From: JBBQNJ01 sp038329845
GTDB taxonomy: Bacteria; Planctomycetota; Phycisphaerae; Tepidisphaerales; Tepidisphaeraceae
DNA: 28,236 nucleotides
Reading direction: 5' to 3'
Assembly (NCBI GenBank): GCA_038329845.1
Contig: JBBQNJ010000067.1
Span: 1-28,236, forward strand
Shown here one piece after another: positions 1 through 7,288 of the stretch (positions are counted from its first letter, which is position 1; every line of letters starts with the position of its first letter). The translations under genes and the position numbers were made by a program. The notes beneath the pieces were generated by a model. The model was not told where the DNA came from and did no database searches. It saw nothing but the letters and a program-made list of their open reading frames with translations.

Positions 1-50
1 AGTTGGTAACAGGCCGCATCGTCCATCAGGTCCGTGATCGGGAAATCCAT
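1..50 (-). CDS. N-terminus of a zinc-ribbon-type transposase (partial, runs off the left edge)
   Basis: Only the first 17 codons are inside the window, read leftwards from an ATG at 50. They begin MDFPITDLMDDAACYQL. A purine-rich AAGGAGG-type ribosome binding site lies just upstream on the minus strand (plus positions 57-65), which supports a real start. The short N-terminus resembles the start of IS1595-like transposases that carry an N-terminal zinc ribbon, a resemblance recalled from family knowledge and resting on very few residues. The catalytic domain lies outside the window. The gene would place a mobile element at the left edge, in keeping with the gene remnant and toxin-antitoxin pair that follow. 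Confidence 0.45.
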   Translation of the reverse strand, partial: MDFPITDLMDDAACYQ

Positions 51-331
51 GGCGGGCTCCTCCTTGAGCAGGTGCCATTGAAACATCCATTCCCCCCGGC
101 GCGAACCGACAATCTCAGCGGAAGGGGGACATGAGCCAAAACCGCTACCCTCATCGAAGTCATAGTGATCGTGGATTTTCAGCCAAGCCGCCACCTTTCT
201 CCGGGCACCTGGGCACGAGTGGTGCGAGTTGCGGACTACGATCTTCGACCCGAATGCCCAGTCGCGCCACGGGGTCGTGCTTTGTGGACCGCATGACGCA
301 GCCCAATCCGCCCCTTGCCGCCCCCCACAAT
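51..331. other. Intergenic stretch, no supported gene
   Basis: These about 280 bases lie between the transposase start and the cytochrome remnant. Open frames exist on both strands, but none has a recognisable domain or a convincing ribosome binding site. The left part must hold the promoter and outer end of the transposase element, but I could not identify its terminal inverted repeat. Around 220-290 a plus-strand frame reads like a short protein fragment (VRVADYDLRPEC) and then stops; I cannot assign it. Confidence 0.4.
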
Positions 332-410
332 TTACTGGTCGTGGCAACTCAGACACAGCCGGCTGTGGTCATTGGACGTCGGCAGCATCGTCGGTTGGGC
401 GGCAGTAGAT
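332..410 (-). pseudogene. Leftover 3' end of a multihaem cytochrome c gene
   Basis: On the minus strand this stretch encodes AQPTMLPTSNDHSRLCLSCHDQ and a stop codon. The final residues NDHSRLCLSCHDQ, including a CXXCH haem site, are identical to the C-terminus of the intact six-haem cytochrome that ends at 1131. At the DNA level about 66 bases match at roughly 80 percent, with a 22-base identical core just inside the stop codon, and the similarity fades further upstream. No start or remaining haem sites are present, so it is a gene fragment. Both copies have the same orientation and bracket the toxin-antitoxin pair. It may be a decayed paralogue or a gene end brought in with that cassette. 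Confidence 0.7.
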
Positions 411-460
411 AGATGAACCTGAAATCCCGAAATCCCATGGGCTGAGCCTGGAGTTTGTGG

Positions 461-466
461 TATCCT
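461..466 (+). promoter_or_regulatory. Possible -10 box of the toxin-antitoxin operon
   Basis: TATCCT ends 11 bases before the chosen ATG at 478, so transcription would begin only a few bases ahead of the start codon. No good -35 box is visible and there is no Shine-Dalgarno sequence, so a near-leaderless message is possible. The heptosyltransferase gene at 14748 has the same -10 to ATG spacing. Confidence 0.25.
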
Positions 467-477
467 CGATCCTCGTG

Positions 478-693
478 ATGAGCGAAATGATTCTGCAACT
501 TCCCAGCCGCCTGGCGGCCGAGCTCGACGCGGCGAGCAAGGAATCAAATCGCCGGCCCGACGAGATTGTCCTGGAACTGCTTCGCCGCGCCATGGCCGCG
601 CGGCAATTTCGCGCGTTACGCCGCCAAGCCCTGGATCAACTCGGTGACGATGCTCCCCTCACCGACGATGACGCCTTCAAGATGGTCGGATGA
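478..693 (+). CDS. Ribbon-helix-helix-like antitoxin
   Basis: A 71-residue protein that probably binds DNA and neutralises the PIN toxin encoded directly downstream. The N-terminus (MILQLPSRLAAELDAASKE) has the beta-strand-then-helix pattern of ribbon-helix-helix (CopG-like) antitoxins. The C-terminal half is charged and ends in an acidic stretch, as expected for a toxin-binding tail. The ATG at 478 is preferred; an in-frame ATG at 487 and an upstream non-ATG start are possible, and no ribosome binding site separates them. Its stop overlaps the toxin start in an ATGA junction (690-693), a strong sign of translational coupling. The role rests on this arrangement and the fold-like pattern, not on a recognised named family. 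Confidence 0.7.
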   Translation: MSEMILQLPSRLAAELDAASKESNRRPDEIVLELLRRAMAARQFRALRRQALDQLGDDAPLTDDDAFKMVG

Positions 694-1100
694 AGCTGGT
701 TTTCGATACCAGCGTCCTGTTTGCCGCATTCGTCGCCCGCAAGGGACTCTGCGCATCGGTAGTCGAACATGCCATCGCGGAAGAAACCGTTTTTCTGTCT
801 CGGTATATTCTCGATGAACTGGGACGGGCCTTGCTTGGCAAGACAAAGGTCTCTGAAAAGCTTCACGATGACTATATCCGGCTACTGGAACAAGCAAGCA
901 GCCTTGTCACTCCAGGCCCCGTTGATCCTTCAGCTTGCCGTGATCCCGACGACGCCGCCATTCTCGGTACGGCCTTGGCTGCCGATGCCGATGCATTGGT
1001 CTCTGGCGATAAAGACCTCTGGATCATTCACCATTTTGGCAAGGTGCGGATTCTCACGCCCCGGCAATACTACGATCACCTAACCATTCCCCCCATTTGA
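690..1100 (+). CDS. PIN-domain toxin (putative ribonuclease)
   Basis: A 136-residue PIN-domain protein of the kind annotated as toxin component, PIN family (COG1569-like). Such toxins are magnesium-dependent ribonucleases that inhibit growth when their antitoxin is lost. Expected acidic residues are visible: Asp6 in VFDTSVLF, Glu43 in DELGRALL, the RDPDD cluster at about 84-88 and Asp107/Asp109 in SGDKDL. Length is normal for the family. The ATG overlaps the antitoxin stop by four bases. The stop at 1098-1100 lies about 30 bases from the end of the oppositely oriented six-haem cytochrome gene. The pair sits between two direct copies of a cytochrome 3' end, which suggests it arrived as a cassette. 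Confidence 0.85.
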   Translation: MKLVFDTSVLFAAFVARKGLCASVVEHAIAEETVFLSRYILDELGRALLGKTKVSEKLHDDYIRLLEQASSLVTPGPVDPSACRDPDDAAILGTALAADADALVSGDKDLWIIHHFGKVRILTPRQYYDHLTIPPI

Positions 1101-1130
1101 CGAACCGCGCAGTTCAGCGAACCGCCGAGT

Positions 1131-1934
1131 TCATTGGTCGTGGCAACTCAGACACAACCGGCTGTGGTCGTTCGGCATCGCCAGCCTCGCCGGTTGGAGT
1201 GAATACAAATCGTGGCACGACGTGCAGCCGACGGCGCCATCGACGAGTTGGACCGACGGAGGCAGCGATGATGCGGCCCGCAGGGGGATGTTCGGCTGGC
1301 CACTCAGATATTGCACGCCGACGGGATGATCGGCCCGCACCCCCGCCTCATGCCGCTGCGAGATCGACAGCCCCATCGCCGTGTCCGTGCCGATCGTGCC
1401 ATCGTGGCACTCCAGGCAGAGCGTGCTTTGCCGATCCGGACCTCCCGCCGCCATGCCGCTCATCGACCCGCGCGTCCGACCGACAGCGCGATGCGCCTTG
1501 GCGATCGCCCCGGCATGGCCCGACGCCCGCGAGCCGTCCACCGGATCGTGACATTGCTCACAGAACGCCCCGGCAATCGCAGCGCCGGTGCCCGCGGGCA
1601 TCCCTCGCAGCGCCGCCCCGGCCGCCGGATCGGGATGGCGCTCGGTCATCTCGTGACAGGTCAGGCAGGTGATTCGTCCGTTTTCCAGCGGCAGGTTCGC
1701 CGGGATGTTCATGGTCGGGACGATTCCCATCGGGTGGCTGCGTACCGCCGAATTAGGGTGGCATCGCAGGCACATCGAGGCCGTCAAACTCGACGGCGCC
1801 GCGGCAGAGGGTTCGGCCACAGCCGAGAGCCTTGCCCCCGACGCCGTCGAGATCGCGGCCGGCCCCAATCCCCAGGCGGCGGCGACGTAAAATCCCGCCA
1901 GCACCGCCAAGGTCCACGGATCCAGTGACCGCAT
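1131..1934 (-). CDS. Six-haem c-type cytochrome, membrane-anchored or exported
   Basis: A 267-residue multihaem cytochrome with six CXXCH sites (Cys at about 55, 90, 125, 173, 237 and 261), likely an electron carrier in the periplasm or at the outer membrane. Spacing and motifs such as CLECHDGTIG and ADHPVG match the doubled-CXXCH family and resemble the cytochromes at 2487 and 8353. The N-terminus has a hydrophobic stretch (WTLAVLAGFYVAAAWGLG) that serves as signal peptide or anchor. I chose the ATG at 1934 (MRSLDPW); upstream in-frame starts at 1979 (ATG) and 1997 (GTG) cannot be excluded, since a GGAG lies ahead of 1979. It diverges from the conduit operon and so may be co-regulated with it. 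Confidence 0.85.
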   Translation of the reverse strand: MRSLDPWTLAVLAGFYVAAAWGLGPAAISTASGARLSAVAEPSAAAPSSLTASMCLRCHPNSAVRSHPMGIVPTMNIPANLPLENGRITCLTCHEMTERHPDPAAGAALRGMPAGTGAAIAGAFCEQCHDPVDGSRASGHAGAIAKAHRAVGRTRGSMSGMAAGGPDRQSTLCLECHDGTIGTDTAMGLSISQRHEAGVRADHPVGVQYLSGQPNIPLRAASSLPPSVQLVDGAVGCTSCHDLYSLQPARLAMPNDHSRLCLSCHDQ

Positions 1935-2260
1935 GGTGGTGAACCGCCGGCGAACGATAACGGAAAAGCATCGGGGCATTTTCAATCCAGTCTCCACCAG
2001 TGCGTATCGACCATCCCATCAACGCACTTGGGCGATGGGATTCACTGGCGAAAGCCTCTTCGGGGCATCGCGGGGCATTGGCGGAGACGGAAATCTGTCT
2101 CAGGGTTGAGAGACGGCGGAAACTGCGCGTCTTGCGGTCGGGACGCAGGGGCGGCCACCGGCTTGCGGCAAGCCGTTGTTCTCGATCCAACTACCCCAGA
2201 TTCCGGGCCCATTTGTCACGTCACAGGGGTGATCGGATAATCCCCCCCGAGATATGGGAT

Positions 2261-2289
2261 TTGAAAAACTGGCGTTAATCGCTTATCCA
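2261..2289 (+). promoter_or_regulatory. Candidate promoter of the conduit operon
   Basis: TTGAAA (2261-2266) and TATCCA (2284-2289) are separated by 17 bases, matching sigma70-type geometry. The message would carry a leader of roughly 190 bases before the ATG at 2487, including the left arm of the inverted repeat. Prediction from pattern only. Confidence 0.3.
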
Positions 2290-2408
2290 TTCTGGATCTA
2301 GGATCGAGCGGGCCCGAACGGTCGACAAAAACTCGCCATGGCGGATGCGATTATCGACAACTCGCCGGGGGCACATGGTATTCCGGTTGCTCTAGCAGAA
2401 TTGTACCG

Positions 2409-2429
2409 TGGAACGGACGGACGGGACGG
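2409..2429 (+). repeat. Left arm of a perfect 21-bp inverted repeat
   Basis: The arm starts TGGAACGGACGG and ends GGGACGG. Its exact reverse complement is at 3242-3262. The two arms bracket the tetrahaem cytochrome gene. This arm lies in the leader about 57 bases ahead of the ATG at 2487. The GGACGGAC core has a short internal repeat. Confidence 0.8.
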
Positions 2430-2486
2430 TCAGCGGGAACTGTCTGCGGTCCGCAAACTCTCAATACCCCGCTCAAGGAGACTCGT

Positions 2487-3152
2487 ATGAACTTCAAGAC
2501 CCCCCTTTCCGGCGCTCTGGCGCTGGTTGCGGTCTGCGTCATGGCTGGCAACAGCTTCGCCGGTATTTCCGGCTCGGCGCATGACTTCGGCCAATTCCAG
2601 TGGGCCAAGAACCAGATTTGTTTGCCCTGCCACACCCCCCACAATGCCATCGTGAGGGACTCGACCGGAGCCGTGCTCTCCGGTCCGCTGTGGAACCACA
2701 CCCTGTCTACCGCCACCTACACCCTCTACCTCGATCAATCCGGGGCGGGCGTGACCGGCAAGGTGGACACCAACTCGATCCTCTGCCTGAGCTGCCATGA
2801 CGGCACCGTCGCCGTGGATAGCTTCGGCGGCGGCCAAGGCGTCCAGCAGTTGACCGGCGGACTGATCGGAACCGATCTGTCCGACGATCACCCGATCGGC
2901 GAATACGCCATCTGGCCGACTCCGAATCCCAGCTACATGGTGGATCCGGCGTTGCGCGACGCGCAGCACATCATGGCCCTGCGTCCGATGGCCGATGGCC
3001 GTCTGTCCGTGGGTTGCACGAGCTGCCACGAGCCGCACAACCGCAAGAACACCGACCACATGCTGTGGGTGCAGAACTCCGGCACCGCCACGACCGTCGA
3101 TGGTCGTACGGTTTCCGGCTCGGCTTTGTGCTTGAACTGCCACAAGAAGTGA
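2487..3152 (+). CDS. Tetrahaem c-type cytochrome
   Basis: A 221-residue exported cytochrome with four CXXCH sites (Cys45, 100, 177, 215). The signal peptide (residues 1 to about 25, ending in NSFA) directs it to the periplasm. The order CLPCHTPH, PLWNHTLS, CLSCHDGTVAVDS, GTDLSDDHPIGE, CTSCHEPHN and C-terminal CLNCHKK is typical of the doubled-CXXCH family, and the first 140 residues are clearly homologous to the start of the twelve-haem cytochrome at 8353. AAGGAG at 2475-2480, six bases before the ATG, fixes the start. It is the first gene of the conduit operon, about 200 bases ahead of the NHL lipoprotein. A soluble periplasmic electron carrier feeding the conduit is the likely role; this is inferred from context. 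Confidence 0.9.
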   Translation: MNFKTPLSGALALVAVCVMAGNSFAGISGSAHDFGQFQWAKNQICLPCHTPHNAIVRDSTGAVLSGPLWNHTLSTATYTLYLDQSGAGVTGKVDTNSILCLSCHDGTVAVDSFGGGQGVQQLTGGLIGTDLSDDHPIGEYAIWPTPNPSYMVDPALRDAQHIMALRPMADGRLSVGCTSCHEPHNRKNTDHMLWVQNSGTATTVDGRTVSGSALCLNCHKK

Positions 3153-3241
3153 TTGAAAACACCGCCGCCGGGTGCGGATCCGCTTGTCGCGGACGCACCC
3201 GGCGGACGGCTACCAAACGTTCGTGGACAACTTCTGCTGTG

Positions 3242-3262
3242 CCGTCCCGTCCGTCCGTTCCA
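3242..3262 (-). repeat. Right arm of the 21-bp inverted repeat
   Basis: Perfect reverse complement of 2409-2429, begins CCGTCCCGTCC. It lies in the leader of the NHL lipoprotein gene, about 95 bases ahead of its ATG. Each arm therefore stands upstream of a gene of the operon, in opposite orientation. Confidence 0.8.
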
Positions 3263-3356
3263 TCGTAACGACGACGGCCTCCAGAGTGAAATGTCCCCCC
3301 GCGACGCGGTTTCCCCGCCCACTCATCCCTCGGGCCCCCCAGCGAGTAATCCGACG

Positions 3357-4604
3357 ATGATCCGAATCTCCAAAACCCTCTTGCCGATTCTCCTGGCAAC
3401 CGTGCTAATCGGCGGTTGCGCCACAAACAAGAAGGACCAGCCCACCACCAAGCCGTACGCCTTCTGGCCCCAGTACCCCGATGAGCCGCGAGTGCAGTTC
3501 ATCGCCAGCTACGATGCCAGCAGCGACATCGCCCCGCAAAAAAGCAAGATGGATCAGTTGATCTTCGGCAAGGAGCCCGAGGAATCGGCGGCGGTGAAAA
3601 AGCCGTACGGCGTGAAGATGTGGAACGGGCGCATCTACCTGTGCGACCTGCGGGCCTCGTCGATCATGATCCTTGACCTGCGAAAGCAGCAGACGTTGAT
3701 CATGGGTCGCGGCGGCACCGATCCGCTGCTTCGCCCCAGCGACATCACCATCAGCGCCGACGGCTACAAATACGTCGCCGACAACGCCCGCGAACGCGTC
3801 TTCGTCTTCGACCCGGACGACCGATACGTCACCAGCTTCGGCGCCGACATGAAACCCGTCGGAATCGCCACCGCAGGCGATGAACTCTACGTCTGCGACT
3901 TCAAATCCCAACGCGTACTCGTCCTCAATCGCCATAACGGGACCCTCCTGCGAACCATCGGTCAGCCCGGCGGCGATCCCGGCCAATTCATCCGCCCGCT
4001 GGGCATCGCCGTCGATGCCGATGGGAACATCTACGTCGCCGACGTGATGACCTGCCGAATCCAGAAATTCTCCCCTGACGGAAAACTCCTCCTCAACTTC
4101 GGAACCATCTCGGCCAACACCGGCGGGCTGGTCCGGCCCAAGCAGATCGCCGTGGACCGCGAGGGGCTGCTCTACGTCGTCGATGCCGCCTTCCAGAACG
4201 TCCAGATTTTCGATCAGCAGGGACGGGTCCTCACGTTCTTCGGTTCCCCCGGCGAACATCCCGGGGCGATGAATCTCCCGGCCGGAATCTCCGTCCATGA
4301 AGGCGATCTCGATCTGTTCAAGAAGTTGATCCATCCTTCGTTCCAGGCCGAGCGGCTGATCCTCGTGACCAACCAGTTCGGCGACAACAAGGTCTCGGTC
4401 TACGCCTTCGGGCATCCCAAGCCCGGGGCCAGCATGGCCGATTTCGCCGCCAGCCGCGGCGTGGTTCCCACCGGCACCATGGATCCGTCCAAGCTCCCGG
4501 GAAAGGGACCGACCACCGGCTCGACCTCGGCGCCATCCGATCCCGATTCTCCGGTTCCCGGCAACGACGCCGCCCCAACGCCAACCCTCCAGCCCGGCAG
4601 GTAG
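3357..4604 (+). CDS. NHL-repeat (six-bladed propeller) lipoprotein
   Basis: A 415-residue lipoprotein. The N-terminus MIRISKTLLPILLATVLIGGC has a lipobox with the acylated Cys21. About six NHL-type repeats follow (residues about 75-330), for example RPLGIAVDADGNIYVADVMTCRIQKF and RPKQIAVDREGLLYVVDA. The last about 50 residues are Pro/Ser/Thr-rich and probably disordered. NHL propellers are protein-binding scaffolds and have no electron-transfer cofactor, so it may organise the cytochromes on the outer membrane. The ATG at 3357 is chosen because the signal sequence starts there; the longer open frame from 3153 lacks one. It is a paralogue of the lipoprotein at 7289, and the two flank the pentahaem protein and the barrel. 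Confidence 0.88.
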   Translation: MIRISKTLLPILLATVLIGGCATNKKDQPTTKPYAFWPQYPDEPRVQFIASYDASSDIAPQKSKMDQLIFGKEPEESAAVKKPYGVKMWNGRIYLCDLRASSIMILDLRKQQTLIMGRGGTDPLLRPSDITISADGYKYVADNARERVFVFDPDDRYVTSFGADMKPVGIATAGDELYVCDFKSQRVLVLNRHNGTLLRTIGQPGGDPGQFIRPLGIAVDADGNIYVADVMTCRIQKFSPDGKLLLNFGTISANTGGLVRPKQIAVDREGLLYVVDAAFQNVQIFDQQGRVLTFFGSPGEHPGAMNLPAGISVHEGDLDLFKKLIHPSFQAERLILVTNQFGDNKVSVYAFGHPKPGASMADFAASRGVVPTGTMDPSKLPGKGPTTGSTSAPSDPDSPVPGNDAAPTPTLQPGR

Positions 4605-4607
4605 AGT

Positions 4608-5273
4608 GTGGCCATGATCCGGCATCCGACCAATCCAACGTGCCGGAACGGACGTTGGCAGCGAAGATTGTGTCTGCTCCTGACGCTCGGTTTTTTCTGG
4701 ACCGCCGTGGCCGTGATCCTCTCAGGCGGATGCGCCGCCGAACGTCGTTACAAGGTACTCAGCTTCTTTTTCGATGGCGTGCCCGACCCCAACGCCCCGC
4801 CCGGCGCCGGCACCGGCGATGAAGGCTCGGGGACCGGTGCCGGCGGCTCGCCAAAACTGCTGGCGGTGGTTCACAAACCGTATCTCGAAAACAAGTGCGA
4901 CGCCTGCCACCAACAGGCCCGCGGAACCTACGAGTCATTCTCCAAGGCCGATCCCAAGGTCTGTCTGAACTGCCACGCCAACGTCGTGCGCCAATACCCG
5001 GTCATGCACGGCCCTGTCGTCGCCGTCGAATGCCTCTGGTGCCACACGCCGCACGAATCCTCGGTGCCCCATCTGCTTAAGGAGTCGTCCCCCGGGGTCT
5101 GCCGTCAATGCCATGAGCGCGATATGATGAGCCCGCGGCCACCGGACCATCTCACCGACCGCAATTGCCTCGACTGCCATTCCGGCCACGGCGGATCCCA
5201 GCGCTTCATGCTCTTCGCATCCGTCCCCGCCGCGCCCGCCGCAACGCAATCCGATGCCGGAGCGCAGCCATGA
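4608..5273 (+). CDS. Pentahaem c-type cytochrome lipoprotein
   Basis: A 221-residue protein with five CXXCH sites (Cys97, 119, 142, 165, 187) and a lipobox LSGGC with Cys42 after a hydrophobic signal, so it is likely attached to the outer membrane. YKVLSFFFDGVPDP just after the lipobox is a signature I associate with doubled-CXXCH lipoproteins found beside outer-membrane porins. The GTG at 4608 follows GCAGG by six bases; an ATG at 4614 is an alternative. It begins three bases after the NHL gene stop and its own stop overlaps the barrel start (ATGA, 5270-5273). This tight coupling suggests it is the haem protein that plugs into the barrel; that role is inference. Confidence 0.88.
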   Translation: MAMIRHPTNPTCRNGRWQRRLCLLLTLGFFWTAVAVILSGGCAAERRYKVLSFFFDGVPDPNAPPGAGTGDEGSGTGAGGSPKLLAVVHKPYLENKCDACHQQARGTYESFSKADPKVCLNCHANVVRQYPVMHGPVVAVECLWCHTPHESSVPHLLKESSPGVCRQCHERDMMSPRPPDHLTDRNCLDCHSGHGGSQRFMLFASVPAAPAATQSDAGAQP

Positions 5274-7285
5274 AGCGCCGCCCGCGATGCTCGGCAATCG
5301 CGCTGGCATCGCTCGCCGCTGCGCTTTTCGCCGCGACCTCGACCGCCCGGGCCCAGGATGGCGGACCGGTCATCATCGGCACGCGGCGCCAGACCCAGCC
5401 GTTCACTCTCAACATCGTCCGCGCCGCCGCCGAGGTCGAATACACCCTCAACCAGTCCAACGTCACCCCCGCCGGCTCGATCGCCAACCGCTTCAGCGAA
5501 AACCGCATCGAAGAAACCTTCACCCTCGCGGCGGTCGGGTCGATCATCCATCCCAATTTCGTGGACCTCAAGCTCGAAGGCACCTTCGGCTTGCAGCAGA
5601 TATGGGACGACAATAACGGCCAGAAGGAGTTTCAGAACGGCATCCTGGGCGAGTACGACGTGTCGGCCACCATCCTGCGAAAAGAGATCGCGCCGCTGAC
5701 GCTCTACAGCCGGCGCACGCAGGAATACATCTCGCGCCAGTTCGGCCCCACCGTCGAGTCGATCCTCATGACCACGGGTGCCATCTGGGACATCCGATCG
5801 CAAAAAATCCCCACCCGCTTCGAAGCCTATCGCCTGGATGAAACCCAAACGGCCAACGATCAGACCGCCGACTTCGACTTATCGCAGAACACCTTCACCT
5901 GGCACAGCGACACCCGCCCCACGCCGGCCCACACGATCAACTGGGATTACGCCTTCAACAACGTCCACGAATCCAGCGGATTGGGAAATGGTTCGAACTT
6001 CAATAGCCACGATGCCTCACTCTCCCATGTCTGGCAGTTCGGCAAAGCGCTTCAGAATGACCTGACCTCGAGTTTCAGCTACTTCAACCAGTCGGGCACC
6101 TTCGACATCGACCGCGTTTTGTTCAACGAAGTGCTGCGATTTCGCCATAGTGAATCGTTCGAGACGCGCTACCAGTACACGCTGAACAAGAACCAGTACA
6201 ACATCAGCGACGAGTTCATCAACCGCCTGGAGGCCGGGTTTCTGCACCGGCTCTACAAGAGCCTGGTGACGACCGGGCGCACCGGCGTGCAGTGGATCGA
6301 CCGCACCCCCGACGGCGACACCTTCGAGTACTATGGCGACTTGAACTTCGACTATACGAAAAAAGTTCCGCGCGGGACCTTCAACGCCCTGCTCACCCTT
6401 GCCGGCGACGTCCAGAACAACGATGCCTCCTCCGGTGCGGTGCAGATCGCCAATCGACCCGAAACCTTCCTCGACCCCCAGCCGATCATCATTCCCGGCA
6501 ACGCCATCGTTCCCGCCAGCGTCCTGGTCACCGATCCTTCCGGCCTGATCGTCTTCACCCAGGGGACCGATTATCTGCTCACCACCTTCCCCGACCGGGT
6601 GCAGCTCAACCGCATCATCGGATCCCGCCTGGCCGATGGGCAGTCGATCCTCGTCTCCTACCAACTGCTCCCCCAGGCCCAGAACACCACCGTCACCGGC
6701 GATGTCTCCTTCGGCGTGCGCTACACCCTCGATGAAGGCATCTTCAAGGGCCTGTCGGTCTACGCCCGCTACGCCACCCAGGCTCAGAATATCGACTCCC
6801 CCGTCCCCTCGACCCTGCTCGAAAACTCCTACTCCGACTATCTTATCGGCGCTGAATACCACATCGGCGCGCTCACCCTGGGCGCCGAGCAACAGTGGCA
6901 CGACAGCACCATCTACCCCTTCGACGCATCCCGCCTGTGGGCCCGCTACACCAAACGCCTGACCTTCGACACCACCTTCAACGTCAATTCCGCCTACACC
7001 ATCATCCAATATCCCGAGGGCGACAATCGCGTCGATCTGTTCACCACGTCGGTGCAGATCGACCAGCGATTCAGCCGCCGGCTCTATGCCTCGCTGACCC
7101 TGCTCTATCGCTACGAGGACGACCGCTTCCAGGGCGTGGTCCGCGGCCTCGAGGAACACCTCGAAGTCCGCTGGACCTATCGCCAGACCAGCGCCTACGT
7201 CAACCTGCGCAATTCCAACCTCGACGGCGACACCCAGGACAGCAACTTCCAGTTCGTCCAGGTCGGCGTCAGAAGGGAGTTTTAA
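5270..7285 (+). CDS. Outer-membrane beta-barrel of the cytochrome conduit
   Basis: A 671-residue exported protein. The signal peptide runs to about residue 28 (TARA before QDGG). The mature part is a long series of alternating amphipathic strands rich in aromatic residues and ends in VQVGVRREF. A C-terminal Phe is the usual outer-membrane barrel signal. Between residues about 400 and 470 there is a different, compact segment (IVPASVLVTDPSGLIVFTQG through DGQSILVSYQL) that looks like an Ig-like insertion in a loop or plug. Size is in the range of conduit porins. GGAG at 5259-5262 supports the ATG at 5270, which overlaps the stop of the pentahaem gene. With cytochromes on both sides I infer a porin-cytochrome complex for extracellular electron transfer. 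Confidence 0.85.
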   Translation: MKRRPRCSAIALASLAAALFAATSTARAQDGGPVIIGTRRQTQPFTLNIVRAAAEVEYTLNQSNVTPAGSIANRFSENRIEETFTLAAVGSIIHPNFVDLKLEGTFGLQQIWDDNNGQKEFQNGILGEYDVSATILRKEIAPLTLYSRRTQEYISRQFGPTVESILMTTGAIWDIRSQKIPTRFEAYRLDETQTANDQTADFDLSQNTFTWHSDTRPTPAHTINWDYAFNNVHESSGLGNGSNFNSHDASLSHVWQFGKALQNDLTSSFSYFNQSGTFDIDRVLFNEVLRFRHSESFETRYQYTLNKNQYNISDEFINRLEAGFLHRLYKSLVTTGRTGVQWIDRTPDGDTFEYYGDLNFDYTKKVPRGTFNALLTLAGDVQNNDASSGAVQIANRPETFLDPQPIIIPGNAIVPASVLVTDPSGLIVFTQGTDYLLTTFPDRVQLNRIIGSRLADGQSILVSYQLLPQAQNTTVTGDVSFGVRYTLDEGIFKGLSVYARYATQAQNIDSPVPSTLLENSYSDYLIGAEYHIGALTLGAEQQWHDSTIYPFDASRLWARYTKRLTFDTTFNVNSAYTIIQYPEGDNRVDLFTTSVQIDQRFSRRLYASLTLLYRYEDDRFQGVVRGLEEHLEVRWTYRQTSAYVNLRNSNLDGDTQDSNFQFVQVGVRREF

Positions 7286-7288
7286 CCC

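Larger units (their letters stand above)
1998..2486. other. Divergent intergenic region between cytochrome genes
   Basis: About 490 bases without a supported gene, holding the control region of both the minus-strand cytochrome and the conduit operon. Visible items are a 7-bp hairpin (CGGCTTG, loop CGG, CAAGCCG) at 2159-2175, a candidate sigma70-type promoter at 2261-2289 and the left arm of a 21-bp inverted repeat at 2409-2429. I looked for a cyclic-di-GMP riboswitch, which controls cytochrome genes in some bacteria, and did not find its conserved core. Confidence 0.5.

Noticed and set aside
131..412. Open frame of 93 codons near the left edge
   Set aside because: It crosses the antisense cytochrome remnant and has no recognisable protein features.
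2000..2278. Open frame of 92 codons in the divergent intergenic region
   Set aside because: Arg-rich composition, no domain and no ribosome binding site.
1998..2486. Possible cyclic-di-GMP riboswitch ahead of the cytochrome operon
   Set aside because: A GAAA-capped short hairpin (GGCGAAAGCC near 2047) is present, but the conserved core and second helix of the known classes are not.
3153..3356. Upstream extension of the first NHL lipoprotein
   Set aside because: It would bury the lipoprotein signal sequence that starts at 3357 and has no support as coding.
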